In this document: in pieces, positions 37,254 through 44,709 of the stretch | How the letters are laid out: every line of letters begins with the position of its first letter | Position numbering within the stretch: the stretch's first letter is position 1 | IMG/VR virus record: IMGVR_UViG_3300020420_000012 | Location: 1-64,000 of that record | Length of the DNA: 64,000 bases | Direction: 5' to 3' (one strand) | DNA from: a virus | Notes under the pieces: generated by a model | Database searches by the model: none | Told to the model about the DNA's origin: nothing | What the model saw: only the letters and a program-made list of their open reading frames with translations | Made by a program: the position numbers and the translations under genes

Positions 37254-37499
37254 TTACTCAAAAAATGCATCGTCAATAGAATTTTTTTTCGGTAAGAAAT
37301 TTAAATTCATTGCCTCTGCTTCAATCTTATCTTTAATTACAGGTGAAATAAATCTTTTAATATCTTCCACTTCAATCTGATTTTTTTCACACACGTGAAT
37401 CACAGCATCCATGTAGGGTATCTTTTTTTCAGCTACTGCACCTTCGATAAGTTTGGTGAATTTTGTTCTTGTTAGAAATTGTTCTTCAACTTTACTCAT
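37254..37499 (-). CDS. 33: Late transcription co-activator gp33-like
   Basis: This 81-residue protein resembles gp33: helical KLIEGAVAEKKIPYMDAVIHVCEKNQIEVEDIKRFISPVIKDKIEAEAMNLNFL and a C-terminal acidic-hydrophobic tail ending DDAFFE, the sort used by T4 gp33 and gp55 to bind the sliding clamp. It would link RNA polymerase to the clamp for late transcription, consistent with the TATAAATA boxes here. As in T4 it is close to gp32. It overlaps the upstream gene by 4 nt. Confidence 0.75.
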   Translation of the reverse strand: MSKVEEQFLTRTKFTKLIEGAVAEKKIPYMDAVIHVCEKNQIEVEDIKRFISPVIKDKIEAEAMNLNFLPKKNSIDDAFFE

Positions 37500-38632
37500 T
37501 TATCTAACACTCTTAATAATACTGTATCTTTATTGATACGACCGTTAGGTACAAACGTTTTTGTTGTTATATCTTTCCAAGCTTCATCAATTTGCTTTGG
37601 CGTTTTTGATAAGAAGATTGGTAAGTAACTATCAGGCTTACGTAAAGTTACTGCTCTACTTGTCGCCTTGTTAAAGTTCTTTATTGTAGAACCTGATATA
37701 ACAAATCCATTTGGACTATCTGTTACGTATTCGGTAACAACTTTGTACTTACAATTAAATGTATATAACCTTGTATTGTTTGGTACTTGTATTGGATTTA
37801 TCGATTTAATTTTAAAATCATTATCTTCTTTCTTGTATTGTACCTTTGATACTTGTTTATCGATTGCTACAGAACCTTTAACCTTTACGTTACGAGATGC
37901 TTTACTTGCAGACTTAATTCTATCTAGATCAGAAAGCATCTCTTTACAAACTTTAATTCTACGGTTGAGTTCTGATCTTTTAAGGTGGGAGTAACCTTCA
38001 ACTGCCTGATCGCATCTTTTATGATACGCATCTTCATAATCTAACAACCAGCCCTCAACCGTAACTTTAACAGGACCTACCGCAGCACCCGTTAATCCAT
38101 GAAACTTAAATCTATCATACAAGTTAATTTCAGTTTCTTTACCATCAATCCAAGCATCTTCTAAATCAAGAAGCTCTTGCATTATAGTATTATTAATCTT
38201 TCTAATTAACTTTACAGTAGGTGATATTGAAACAACTTTTGTTTCTTGTTTTTTATTATTATATAACTCCTTACCTGAATCAATAAGTGGAATGATATAA
38301 TCAAATAATGAATTAAGATATTCTTTGGCTTTATCTCTACCAAGATCATTATTTTTATATAGATCGTTATTATACCAAAATGCAGTAGCCGCATGATGAG
38401 ACATAGTAAACTTCCACTCTGGATGACTTAATATATACTTTGACGGTTCAGGAAAGTTCTTCTTGATCCAAGTTTTAATTTGACTGATACAATCTTTTCT
38501 GTCAACTTCTAGATGAAAGTAATCTTTTACTGACTCAAATCCTTTTTCGATTGGCACACCGGCCAAACCTGTACGAGCTCTTGCTCTGATTTTCTTTTTA
38601 GTTCTTTTACCTTTTAATGCTGTCAAACTCAT
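37496..38632 (-). CDS. Conserved hypothetical protein upstream of gp33
   Basis: This 378-residue protein has a basic N-terminus (LTALKGKRTKKKIRARARTG), a helical middle with EINLYDRFKFHGLTGAAVGPVKVTVEGWLLDYEDAYHK, and a beta-rich C-terminal half including LYTFNCKYKVVTEYVT. I recall homologues in marine T4-like phages without assigned function. It lies between the early small genes and gp33/gp32, suggesting a replication or transcription role. A GGGAG site precedes the ATG. Confidence 0.6.
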   Translation of the reverse strand: MSLTALKGKRTKKKIRARARTGLAGVPIEKGFESVKDYFHLEVDRKDCISQIKTWIKKNFPEPSKYILSHPEWKFTMSHHAATAFWYNNDLYKNNDLGRDKAKEYLNSLFDYIIPLIDSGKELYNNKKQETKVVSISPTVKLIRKINNTIMQELLDLEDAWIDGKETEINLYDRFKFHGLTGAAVGPVKVTVEGWLLDYEDAYHKRCDQAVEGYSHLKRSELNRRIKVCKEMLSDLDRIKSASKASRNVKVKGSVAIDKQVSKVQYKKEDNDFKIKSINPIQVPNNTRLYTFNCKYKVVTEYVTDSPNGFVISGSTIKNFNKATSRAVTLRKPDSYLPIFLSKTPKQIDEAWKDITTKTFVPNGRINKDTVLLRVLDK

Positions 38633-38874
38633 AAATTATTCTCCCTTATATAATTACCGACTGCGCCTTTAACTATGTTAGGGTACTCACCTAAGTAAGT
38701 ACCTGCTACTAACATATCCTTTGTTAATAAGTATTTGTGCATATGCTGAATGTTATCCCAGTTATCTAAGATTTCTTTTGCTAATGCATCAAATTCAAAA
38801 TCTTCTATTAGTGGCTTATCCATTTCATAATAAGCATAAGCACACATTAAATATTTTGCGATAGGATTTTTCAT
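38629..38874 (-). CDS. Small protein with LigA Ia-like helix pair
   Basis: This 81-residue protein includes YLMCAYAYYEMDKPLIEDFEFDALAKEIL, which resembles the Ia subdomain at the N-terminus of NAD-dependent DNA ligases (pattern YY-LD-P-I-D-EYD-L). The adenylation domain is absent. It starts by TAATG coupling after the gene at 38874 and overlaps the next gene by 4 nt. A ligase accessory role is speculative; an unrelated helical protein is equally possible. Confidence 0.55.
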   Translation of the reverse strand: MKNPIAKYLMCAYAYYEMDKPLIEDFEFDALAKEILDNWDNIQHMHKYLLTKDMLVAGTYLGEYPNIVKGAVGNYIRENNL

Positions 38875-39083
38875 TACGTACGTATCGCCTTTAATGATAC
38901 GTTGCTGATATCGTCATAAGTGCGAATAGTGAAGATCTGATCATCATTATCCATCTTGCCTATAGTATAGTTTTGGATAGCAATATCAATCGACTTCTTT
39001 TCGGTCTTAGCCTGACCTGAATAGAATGACTTGCCATCTAATGACTTATCTGATGCTGTAACGACTGTGAAATATTTAGACAT
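38874..39083 (-). CDS. Small early hypothetical protein
   Basis: This 69-residue protein of unknown function has a beta-alpha pattern (KYFTVVTASD, TEKKSIDIAIQNYTIG, QIFTIRTYDDIS). It is first in an operon behind the host-type promoter at 39114-39142 with a GGGAG site 7 nt before the ATG. Confidence 0.6.
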   Translation of the reverse strand: MSKYFTVVTASDKSLDGKSFYSGQAKTEKKSIDIAIQNYTIGKMDNDDQIFTIRTYDDISNVSLKAIRT

Positions 39084-39113
39084 ATTGAACTCCCTTTTTT
39101 ATTATATACTTAT

Positions 39114-39142
39114 ATTCTACCATACTTTTTAGTAAATGTACA
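39114..39142 (-). promoter_or_regulatory. Sigma70-like early promoter (TGTACA-17-TAGAAT)
   Basis: On the minus strand TGTACA (39142-39137) is followed by exactly 17 nt and TAGAAT (39119-39114), then a short leader with GGGAG. It drives the gene at 39083 and probably the operon to gp32. Confidence 0.7.
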
Positions 39143-39185
39143 CCTTTTTTTTCACTTTTTTTAATTTTTGTTATTAACATGTTAA

Positions 39186-39548
39186 CTAGTTTCTACGCAT
39201 TGTTGCATATTCTTTTGCATCTGCGTTCTTACTTACAGGCACCATGTTTGATTTATGCATGGTAGCAATACCTGTTATAAAAGTGCCAGTGTAAGTATTT
39301 GATTTAGACTTACCAACAATAGGACCCGTATAGTCACTTGTTGGTAGAGCTCGTGAATGCTCCTTATAATTAGGAGCTTTAATACCTGCATTCTTAGTTT
39401 TATTTTTTAACTGTGATGGATGTACACCACGCTTCATTAACCAAGCATCATGTTCTGCTTGTGCTTTTTGCCAGCCGGCTTTACGAAAAGTTTTACGCTT
39501 TTTACTATTGTTATTGTTGTAATATACTGGCATTAAGTGCATTGTCAT
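39186..39548 (-). CDS. Small basic hypothetical protein
   Basis: This 120-residue, strongly basic protein has QKAQAEHDAWLMKRGVHPSQLKNKTKN near the middle and SDYTGPIVGKSKSNTYTGTFITGIATMHKSN toward the C-terminus. I recall similar small proteins in marine phages without known function. The first ATG is chosen because AAGGAT lies 7 nt upstream. It has its own promoter at 39577-39605. Confidence 0.6.
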   Translation of the reverse strand: MTMHLMPVYYNNNNSKKRKTFRKAGWQKAQAEHDAWLMKRGVHPSQLKNKTKNAGIKAPNYKEHSRALPTSDYTGPIVGKSKSNTYTGTFITGIATMHKSNMVPVSKNADAKEYATMRRN

Positions 39549-39576
39549 AATATAATCCTTTTTTTATTATACTTAT

Positions 39577-39605
39577 ATTTTACCATAGTTTTTCGTAATT
39601 GTAAA
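39577..39605 (-). promoter_or_regulatory. Sigma70-like promoter (TTTACA-17-TAAAAT)
   Basis: On the minus strand TTTACA (39605-39600), a 17-nt spacer and TAAAAT (39582-39577) stand upstream of the gene at 39548. The promoter overlaps the 3' end of the membrane protein gene 39580-39765. Confidence 0.68.
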
Positions 39606-39765
39606 GGAAAAAAATCAAAATTATTGAAATAATTATCACAATAGAGAATCTAAACATAAATCCTACTATTGCGACAATTGTACCAACAAGAATAGCACCA
39701 GCTACTGCGAAGAAGAGGAGTTGAAAAAATAGTGGTGCCAGTTCTTGTATCTCTACAAAGGTCAT
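39580..39765 (-). CDS. Small membrane protein
   Basis: This 61-residue protein has two predicted transmembrane helices, about 12-35 (FFQLLFFAVAGAILVGTIVAIV) and 38-55 (RFSIVIIISIILIFFLY). Function is unknown. It overlaps the upstream gene by 4 nt and has an AAAGG site. Confidence 0.6.
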   Translation of the reverse strand: MTFVEIQELAPLFFQLLFFAVAGAILVGTIVAIVGFMFRFSIVIIISIILIFFLYNYEKLW

Positions 39766-39953
39766 GTTCTATACCTTTGTATTTCATCAGGTCCAGAATT
39801 ATTTGATAATTCTGGACTTTTATTCTTTAAGAAACTAATCTCTTCATTAAGTTCTTTAATTCTCTTATACAAAGCGTACTTCTCTTTAGTTTCTTCTGCT
39901 AACTGCTTTTTTAGTAAATCTATCTTAGTGGATAGTTCCATCGGGTTCGTCAT
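39762..39953 (-). CDS. Small coiled-coil protein
   Basis: I choose the ATG at 39953 (or the adjacent one at 39956) because GGAGGAG lies just upstream. The resulting ~63-residue protein has a Lys/Glu coiled coil (STKIDLLKKQLAEETKEKYALYKRIKELNEEISFLKNK). A longer upstream reading in this frame overlaps the preceding gene and lacks a ribosome site. Function is unknown. Confidence 0.6.
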   Translation of the reverse strand: MTNPMELSTKIDLLKKQLAEETKEKYALYKRIKELNEEISFLKNKSPELSNNSGPDEIQRYRT

Positions 39954-40131
39954 CATCAAACTCCTCCAGCTTAAATATAAATTCCATACCGTTATCATTA
40001 TGAGCTTGATGAACCATTTCACCGAGCTGATAATCATCACCTTCAACGGTAAAAATTATTTCATTTTCATCGTTAAATTTTTTAGCGGTTGCTTTTTTGA
40101 AATCAATTATATTAGATTTTTTTCTAGACAT
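39925..40131 (-). CDS. Small acidic early protein
   Basis: This 68-residue protein has a basic start (MSRKKSNIIDFKKATAKKF) and an acidic end (FKLEEFDDDEPDGTIH). No family is recognised. An AGGAG site lies 7 nt before the ATG, and the promoter at 40161-40189 makes it first of a short operon with the coiled-coil and membrane protein genes. Confidence 0.62.
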   Translation of the reverse strand: MSRKKSNIIDFKKATAKKFNDENEIIFTVEGDDYQLGEMVHQAHNDNGMEFIFKLEEFDDDEPDGTIH

Positions 40132-40160
40132 TAAAACTCCTAATTTTTTATTATAGTTAT

Positions 40161-40189
40161 ATTATACACTACTTTTAAGTGAATGTACA
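40161..40189 (-). promoter_or_regulatory. Sigma70-like early promoter (TGTACA-17-TATAAT)
   Basis: On the minus strand TGTACA (40189-40184), 17 nt and TATAAT (40166-40161) precede the gene at 40131. The spacer ends in TAGTG, as in several sister promoters of this window. Confidence 0.75.
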
Positions 40190-40200
40190 CAAAAAAGTGT

Positions 40201-40602
40201 TTAACCTGTTAAATGTTTTGCATGAATTCTACAACCTATAAAGTTGTTGTAGTAATCATCTCTAAACAATACATTGTGATCAAACTGAAGCTTTGCTTCA
40301 TAGTAAGACATTTCGCCTTTTGTTTTACAGAGTTTTAATATTTCACGCTTAAATCTTTCTTTTCCATGTTGTTCCACGAGTTGGCGTACTTCATTTGATG
40401 ATCCATAATAATCTTTCCAGTCTGATTCAACACGCGTTCGTACACGTCTCTTACGTGTCTTATTGACGGGAAGAACTTTAGGTTTCCAGAAGTTCTTCTT
40501 TCCAATATACTTTTTGTTGTTATGAATTTCTGTGAGTTGATATACAAACCCTTGATAGTCTTCTGGTGTTACTTCAAATAATTCATTATTATAATACCAC
40601 AT
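40201..40602 (-). CDS. GIY-YIG-type endonuclease
   Basis: This 133-residue protein has a GIY-YIG-like nuclease pattern. VYQLTE at about 20 and KYIGKKNFWK at about 31-40 replace the canonical GIY...YIG, then SDWKDYYGSSNEVRQLVEQHGKERFKREIL supplies the helix and Glu region. Stand-alone GIY-YIG proteins act as homing or host-DNA-degrading nucleases in T4-like phages. It follows cytochrome b with 8 nt between the stop and start. Its ATG lacks a Shine-Dalgarno site but lies 5 nt after an AATAAATA box. Confidence 0.72.
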   Translation of the reverse strand: MWYYNNELFEVTPEDYQGFVYQLTEIHNNKKYIGKKNFWKPKVLPVNKTRKRRVRTRVESDWKDYYGSSNEVRQLVEQHGKERFKREILKLCKTKGEMSYYEAKLQFDHNVLFRDDYYNNFIGCRIHAKHLTG

Positions 40603-40607
40603 AAAGT

Positions 40608-40615
40608 TATTTATT
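40608..40615 (-). promoter_or_regulatory. Late-like box AATAAATA, 5 nt before ATG
   Basis: The plus strand TATTTATT gives AATAAATA (7 of 8 bases of the late consensus) on the minus strand, with exactly 5 nt before the ATG at 40602. It lies at the 3' end of the cytochrome b gene. Confidence 0.55.
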
Positions 40616-41864
40616 CTTTTTTATAGACAGCACCTCGTAATGCCAATGGGCTTGTCGCTTGTAATATTGGTGTATTGATACCAACAGGCAAAGGTTTTGT
40701 TGGCTCAAATTTTGGCAACAGTGGTAATAATATTAGAAAATGAAAGAAGTAATATCCTGTTGCTAATCTACTTAACGTAACATATATTCCTTCAGCTGGC
40801 ATTGCACCGAGATATCCAAGTGCTATACAGTCAATAAACAATATCCAAAAGAATATTTTATATAAAGGTCTAAAATTTGAACTACGTATAGGCTGTCTGT
40901 CAAGCCAAGGTAAAATAAAAAGTACTACTATTGCACCAAACATTAATAGTACACCGCCTAATTTATCAGGTACCGCACGCAGTATAGCATAAAAAGGTAA
41001 AAAGTACCATTCAGGTACAATGTGTGCGGGTGTAACCATTGGATTTGCTGGTATGTAATTATCAGGATGACCCATAAAATTAGGAAAGAAAAACACTGCT
41101 GCTGCGAAAAATGTTAAGAATATACCTAGTCCAAATAAATCTTTTATAGTATAATATGGGTGAAACGGTATAGTGTCTTGTTTTCCTTTAACATCAATAC
41201 CTATAGGATTATTAGAACCAAATCTGTGTAATGCTACTAAGTGTAATATTACAGTGCCAACTATTACGAAAGGTAACACAAAGTGTAAACTAAAAAATCT
41301 ATTTAACAATGCGTTATCAACACTAAATCCTCCCCATAGCCATGTAACGAATTGTTCACCTACCAGTGGTATTGCACTAAACAAGTTTGTTATTACTGTA
41401 GCACCCCAAAAACTCATTTGACCCCACGGCAGTACATAACCCATAAATGCAGTTGCCATCATTAATAGTAATATAAAAACGCCAAGAATCCAAAGAAGTT
41501 CACGCGGTGCTTTATATGAACCATAATACAGTCCACGAAATATATGTATGTACGTAACTATAAAGAAGAAGCTAGCACCATTCATATGAATGTATCTTAT
41601 TAACCAACCGTGATTTACATCTCTCATTATTCTTTCAACTGAATCAAACGCATAGTCTACATGAGCAGTATAATGCATACTTAATACTATACCAGTTACA
41701 ATCATAATTACAAGGGATATGCCTGCTAAAGAACCAAAGTTCCAAAAATAATTTAAATTTTTTGGTGTAGGATATTCGTTAAGTTCGTGATTCATAAACG
41801 TAAATATGCCAAGCCTATGATCTATCCAATTAACTACAGGATTTTTAAATTTAGTTTTTGCCAT
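40611..41864 (-). CDS. petB: Cytochrome b of ubiquinol-cytochrome c reductase (complex III)
   Basis: This 417-residue integral membrane protein is a full-length cytochrome b, which carries haems bL and bH and the quinone sites of respiratory complex III. The ligand pairs are His93-x13-His107 and His194-x13-His208. The Qo-site motifs [12 protein letters not shown] (about 142-153) and [13 protein letters not shown] (about 284-296) are intact, and eight membrane helices can be seen. It lacks the insertion after PEWY that I recall from Rhodobacter and looks more like Rickettsiales/mitochondrial forms. No Rieske or cytochrome c1 gene is in the window, so it must join host subunits. Its ATG overlaps the preceding stop (TAATG) and has no ribosome site, implying coupling in the ribonucleotide reductase operon. 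It is flanked closely by phage genes. Confidence 0.95.
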   Translation of the reverse strand: MAKTKFKNPVVNWIDHRLGIFTFMNHELNEYPTPKNLNYFWNFGSLAGISLVIMIVTGIVLSMHYTAHVDYAFDSVERIMRDVNHGWLIRYIHMNGASFFFIVTYIHIFRGLYYGSYKAPRELLWILGVFILLLMMATAFMGYVLPWGQMSFWGATVITNLFSAIPLVGEQFVTWLWGGFSVDNALLNRFFSLHFVLPFVIVGTVILHLVALHRFGSNNPIGIDVKGKQDTIPFHPYYTIKDLFGLGIFLTFFAAAVFFFPNFMGHPDNYIPANPMVTPAHIVPEWYFLPFYAILRAVPDKLGGVLLMFGAIVVLFILPWLDRQPIRSSNFRPLYKIFFWILFIDCIALGYLGAMPAEGIYVTLSRLATGYYFFHFLILLPLLPKFEPTKPLPVGINTPILQATSPLALRGAVYKKE

Positions 41865-41941
41865 TAAAAGTCTACGTCTATTCCATTTATACTATAAGTC
41901 TTACCGTTGAAACCTTTATCCATCTTTTCTTTATCAGTCAT
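41864..41941 (-). CDS. Very small peptide coupled to cytochrome b
   Basis: A 25-residue frame ([20 protein letters not shown] then IDVDF) ends in TAATG, where the final bases form the cytochrome b start. No ribosome site is seen. Its role may be mainly to carry ribosomes to cytochrome b. A longer version of this frame begins at 42055 but overlaps the zinc ribbon frame and looks non-coding there. Confidence 0.4.
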   Translation of the reverse strand: MTDKEKMDKGFNGKTYSINGIDVDF

Positions 41942-41951
41942 GTTGTCACTG

Positions 41952-42086
41952 TTAATTCTTTTCCAAGGATTGAACTTCTTCTGCTTCTGCTCTCCTACCA
42001 CAGATCGGGCAAAAAACAGGTTTTTGATATGATGCCACATAAGAAGTTTCATCACATTCTTCGCAATCTATCTGGTAATCTTTCAA
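41952..42086 (-). CDS. Small zinc ribbon protein (TTG start)
   Basis: This 44-residue frame starting with TTG encodes CEEC (Cys8, Cys11) and CPIC (Cys26, Cys29), a classic zinc ribbon, with an acidic C-terminal helix. No ATG is available; the TTG follows purine-rich sequence (AAGAAGAAAA). It overlaps the DUF1289 gene by 35 nt in another frame. Small zinc ribbons are common in phage early operons; the partner is unknown. Confidence 0.5.
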   Translation of the reverse strand: MKDYQIDCEECDETSYVASYQKPVFCPICGRRAEAEEVQSLEKN

Positions 42087-42225
42087 GAATTTTCTTCTTT
42101 CTTTTTAAACTTGCTGTTGACCATTCCGCTATCTCTTGTGTCGATCTGCCACAGCCAATACAAAAATTGTCTTGTAGAGTGCAAATCTTTATACAAGGTG
42201 AAACGACTTTAGAAATCGATTTCAC
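42052..42225 (-). CDS. DUF1289-type Fe-S protein
   Basis: This ~57-residue protein has the DUF1289 pattern SPCIKICTLQ-x-FCIGCGR then TQEIAEWSTASLKRKKKILE, with four cysteines (CxxxC and CxxC) thought to bind an iron-sulfur cluster. I favour the GTG at 42225, preceded by AGGTGG; an in-frame ATG at 42267 lies deeper in the reductase gene and lacks a ribosome site. It overlaps the 3' end of the reductase gene. Its cellular role is unknown. Confidence 0.7.
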   Translation of the reverse strand: MKSISKVVSPCIKICTLQDNFCIGCGRSTQEIAEWSTASLKRKKKILERLPDRLRRM

Positions 42226-44422
42226 AGGCGCCACCTGCGCAGGCGGCTGCAGCGAGTGTATCAACATCGGTATACTTTCTTTCTTTAATATCTTCTTTCC
42301 AATCTACTGTCATAAGTGTCGATTGTATCTTATTCCACTTATGAAGTAGATACGCATCCTTTAAACAATGCTCAGCTAATGTTGTATCTGATTTTAAATA
42401 ATTATCAGCAAACTTTCCAAACCTTCTTATCCAATCTCTTTTAAGAGCATTTTCAGAAGTTTCTAGAGATATATCTTCACCAAACCCTTTTGCGGTTGAA
42501 CACGCATCCCATAAGTTATTAAAACATTTTAAGGCGTCCACGACCATACCTGACGCAAATACTGCTGCATCACCATATTTCTTCACCATATCTTTTGAAG
42601 TAATGACTGCCGTGTTTGGAGCTTGATTATAATCTTTATCACCACTCATAGATAAAAATGAAATACCAGCAAAAGAATCTCTGTTTTCAAAAACATATCT
42701 TTCAACATCATCCCAATTATCAACTATTATAGTATTTGAAACATTATGCCTAACGCCACTGTCTGCGCATAAATCTTCATTTGTGCCAGCTTCAACCCAA
42801 TGTTTTTGAGCTTTCTTTACAAGTTCCAAATGTTTTATACCTAGTAAGTCATCTTTATACAAAGAACCTTTTTTTGGTAGTATAGGAAAAGAAACAACAA
42901 CATCAGTGCCACCAGCAGACCATACTGAATCTTCTACCATATAAGGATTGGTCTTCATAATAGCTTGAGTTATTTCTGATTCTTTATTCATTTGTACGTT
43001 TCTTATATACATGTCAGAATGCTCAGCATGAATGCCAGATGCAGTTTGTAATAATACAGAAGCATTACCACTTGGCTTTACACACGTAGTTCTTGCTGCA
43101 GGATTGATTTTAATAATCATGGCAACTTCTCTATTTACTTCTTTAACTATCTTTGCGCCTTTTTCTAATATTTTTTCGTTAAATAAAATATCAGGATTAT
43201 TCATCCATCCAGTAATTGAAACTCCAAGTAACGCTTCTCTATCAAAGATAAGTTTTGATGTGTCAGTTAAAAACTTAAAGTCAGTGTACCCTGCTTGTAG
43301 GGTACCGAGGATAGACGCTGCTCGACATGCCTTATAAAAGTCTTCCTCGGTATTGCATTTGCCTCCGTTGATTTCAGTCAGGTTACAGCCTTGCCAACCT
43401 GACTTTTTATTAATCTGAGGATACATACCAATCTCAACACATGGATTAGTTGTATGCTCTTTTGATTCAACAAAGACGAATCCGGGTTCGCCAAATTGTT
43501 TGACAGATTCCATAATCTTGCCAAACTCTTCAGGTGTAGTCTTGTCTCTAACAATAACTGCAGAGTTGTTTGACCTACCTCTTTGCGGATTTTCCATAAA
43601 CCAATTCCCAGTTTTTGCGTTCAACATCTGTTCGTCATCTGGTGAGAATAAACATATTGTTGCAGATCTTCTTACACCACCGGATAATACAGCATCTGCT
43701 GCATGCATAGTGATATCATATGCATCAATAGGTTTGATTTCTATTGGTTCTTTGGAATCTAATACAATACCTTGTAATAAATGTTCTATCTTGTCTAAGG
43801 ACCTACGTAAACCGTTCGGTCCTGGTGCTTTAAATCCACCTGATATATAAGCACCCTTTGGTCTTATTTGTGATAAATCGAAATAAACTCTTCTTCCTTC
43901 GTATTCTGGATATTTACCTCCTCCAACAAAAAAAGAAGACATTAATATGTCTAATGCTGAAGCCCAACCTTCAATTGAATCTTCAACTATGTAACCTTTC
44001 GCTTGCTTTGTTCTATTTTGAATTTTTGGTAATTTTTTAATATGATGCTTTTGGACAGAGAAACCTGCACCAGCACCGCATAATAAAATATAAAACACTT
44101 CTCCAAAGAATGCTGGTCTGTCGACATAAGAAGACGTACAGTTATACATTCTCATTTGATGTTTCATTAATTGCTCGCCGCCAAACTGTAGAGCGCGTTG
44201 CGCACCAAGAACTCTTTGTTCTTTATAAGCTGTACGCGCCTCATCTAAGTAAGTAGCTAATTCATTATTATAGTTAATATAATTTTCGTCGTGCATGTTT
44301 ATAACACGATCGACAGCCTCATCCCAAGTTTCATATCTACCATCATCATCTTTAAATCTAGAATATCCTTCATAAAACTTAGTTTGAGACAAAAAATCTC
44401 TTGTGTCAACTTGTTGTTGCAT
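42209..44422 (-). CDS. nrdJ: Class II (adenosylcobalamin-dependent) ribonucleotide reductase
   Basis: This 737-residue protein, close to the 739 residues of Lactobacillus RTPR, is predicted to reduce ribonucleotides with vitamin B12. Candidate residues are Cys95 (MYNCTSS) and Cys346 as the redox pair, Cys328 in NPCVEI as the thiyl cysteine, and Cys728/Cys733 in the C-terminal ACAGGACEIDF tail. SGGVRRSATICLFS is also typical. No ATP-cone is present at the N-terminus. It supplies deoxynucleotides and does not need oxygen. GAGGA precedes the ATG, and the promoter at 44457-44485 drives an operon that continues to cytochrome b. Confidence 0.92.
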   Translation of the reverse strand: MQQQVDTRDFLSQTKFYEGYSRFKDDDGRYETWDEAVDRVINMHDENYINYNNELATYLDEARTAYKEQRVLGAQRALQFGGEQLMKHQMRMYNCTSSYVDRPAFFGEVFYILLCGAGAGFSVQKHHIKKLPKIQNRTKQAKGYIVEDSIEGWASALDILMSSFFVGGGKYPEYEGRRVYFDLSQIRPKGAYISGGFKAPGPNGLRRSLDKIEHLLQGIVLDSKEPIEIKPIDAYDITMHAADAVLSGGVRRSATICLFSPDDEQMLNAKTGNWFMENPQRGRSNNSAVIVRDKTTPEEFGKIMESVKQFGEPGFVFVESKEHTTNPCVEIGMYPQINKKSGWQGCNLTEINGGKCNTEEDFYKACRAASILGTLQAGYTDFKFLTDTSKLIFDREALLGVSITGWMNNPDILFNEKILEKGAKIVKEVNREVAMIIKINPAARTTCVKPSGNASVLLQTASGIHAEHSDMYIRNVQMNKESEITQAIMKTNPYMVEDSVWSAGGTDVVVSFPILPKKGSLYKDDLLGIKHLELVKKAQKHWVEAGTNEDLCADSGVRHNVSNTIIVDNWDDVERYVFENRDSFAGISFLSMSGDKDYNQAPNTAVITSKDMVKKYGDAAVFASGMVVDALKCFNNLWDACSTAKGFGEDISLETSENALKRDWIRRFGKFADNYLKSDTTLAEHCLKDAYLLHKWNKIQSTLMTVDWKEDIKERKYTDVDTLAAAACAGGACEIDF

Positions 44423-44456
44423 TTTTTTCCTCTATCTAATTTTTGATTGTATAGTT

Positions 44457-44485
44457 ATTATATATTAAAAACAGGTTTTTGTAAA
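44457..44485 (-). promoter_or_regulatory. Sigma70-like promoter of the nrdJ-cytochrome b operon
   Basis: On the minus strand TTTACA (44485-44480), 17 nt and TATAAT (44462-44457) precede the reductase gene. This is the nearest visible promoter for cytochrome b. Confidence 0.7.
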
Positions 44486-44489
44486 GGCA

Positions 44490-44708
44490 TTAATCATCAT
44501 TTTTTGAAAAATATTTTTCAATCATTTCAATTCTATCATGCGCTGCAGACATCTTATCGAGTTCTGCGATAACTGCCTCAGTTACATCACTGTGTTCACC
44601 TATACCAGCCGGCATAGTTTGATATACTTTTATGTTTGCTTTATGTACTTCAAGTTCTCCTTCAGCTTGTTTCTTAGCTGCAAATAATAAATGATCGCCT
44701 GCTTTCAT
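44490..44708 (-). CDS. Small helical hypothetical protein
   Basis: This 72-residue protein contains a pair of helices (GDHLLFAAKKQAEGELEVHKANIKVY and VTEAVIAELDKMSAAHDRIEMIEKYF). I recall similar small proteins in T4-like marine phages, with unknown function. An AGGAG site lies 7 nt before the ATG. Confidence 0.6.
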   Translation of the reverse strand: MKAGDHLLFAAKKQAEGELEVHKANIKVYQTMPAGIGEHSDVTEAVIAELDKMSAAHDRIEMIEKYFSKNDD

Positions 44709-44709
44709 T

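Noticed and set aside
40611-41864. Cytochrome b as host contamination or a chimeric assembly
   Set aside because: The gene is embedded with overlapping or near-abutting phage genes on both sides, in the same orientation and base composition. Contamination cannot be excluded without reads, but nothing in the sequence suggests a junction.
41864-42055. A 63-codon frame directly before cytochrome b from a GTG
   Set aside because: Its first two-thirds overlap a zinc ribbon frame with four well-placed cysteines and look non-coding. Only the last 25 codons are retained as a possible coupled peptide.
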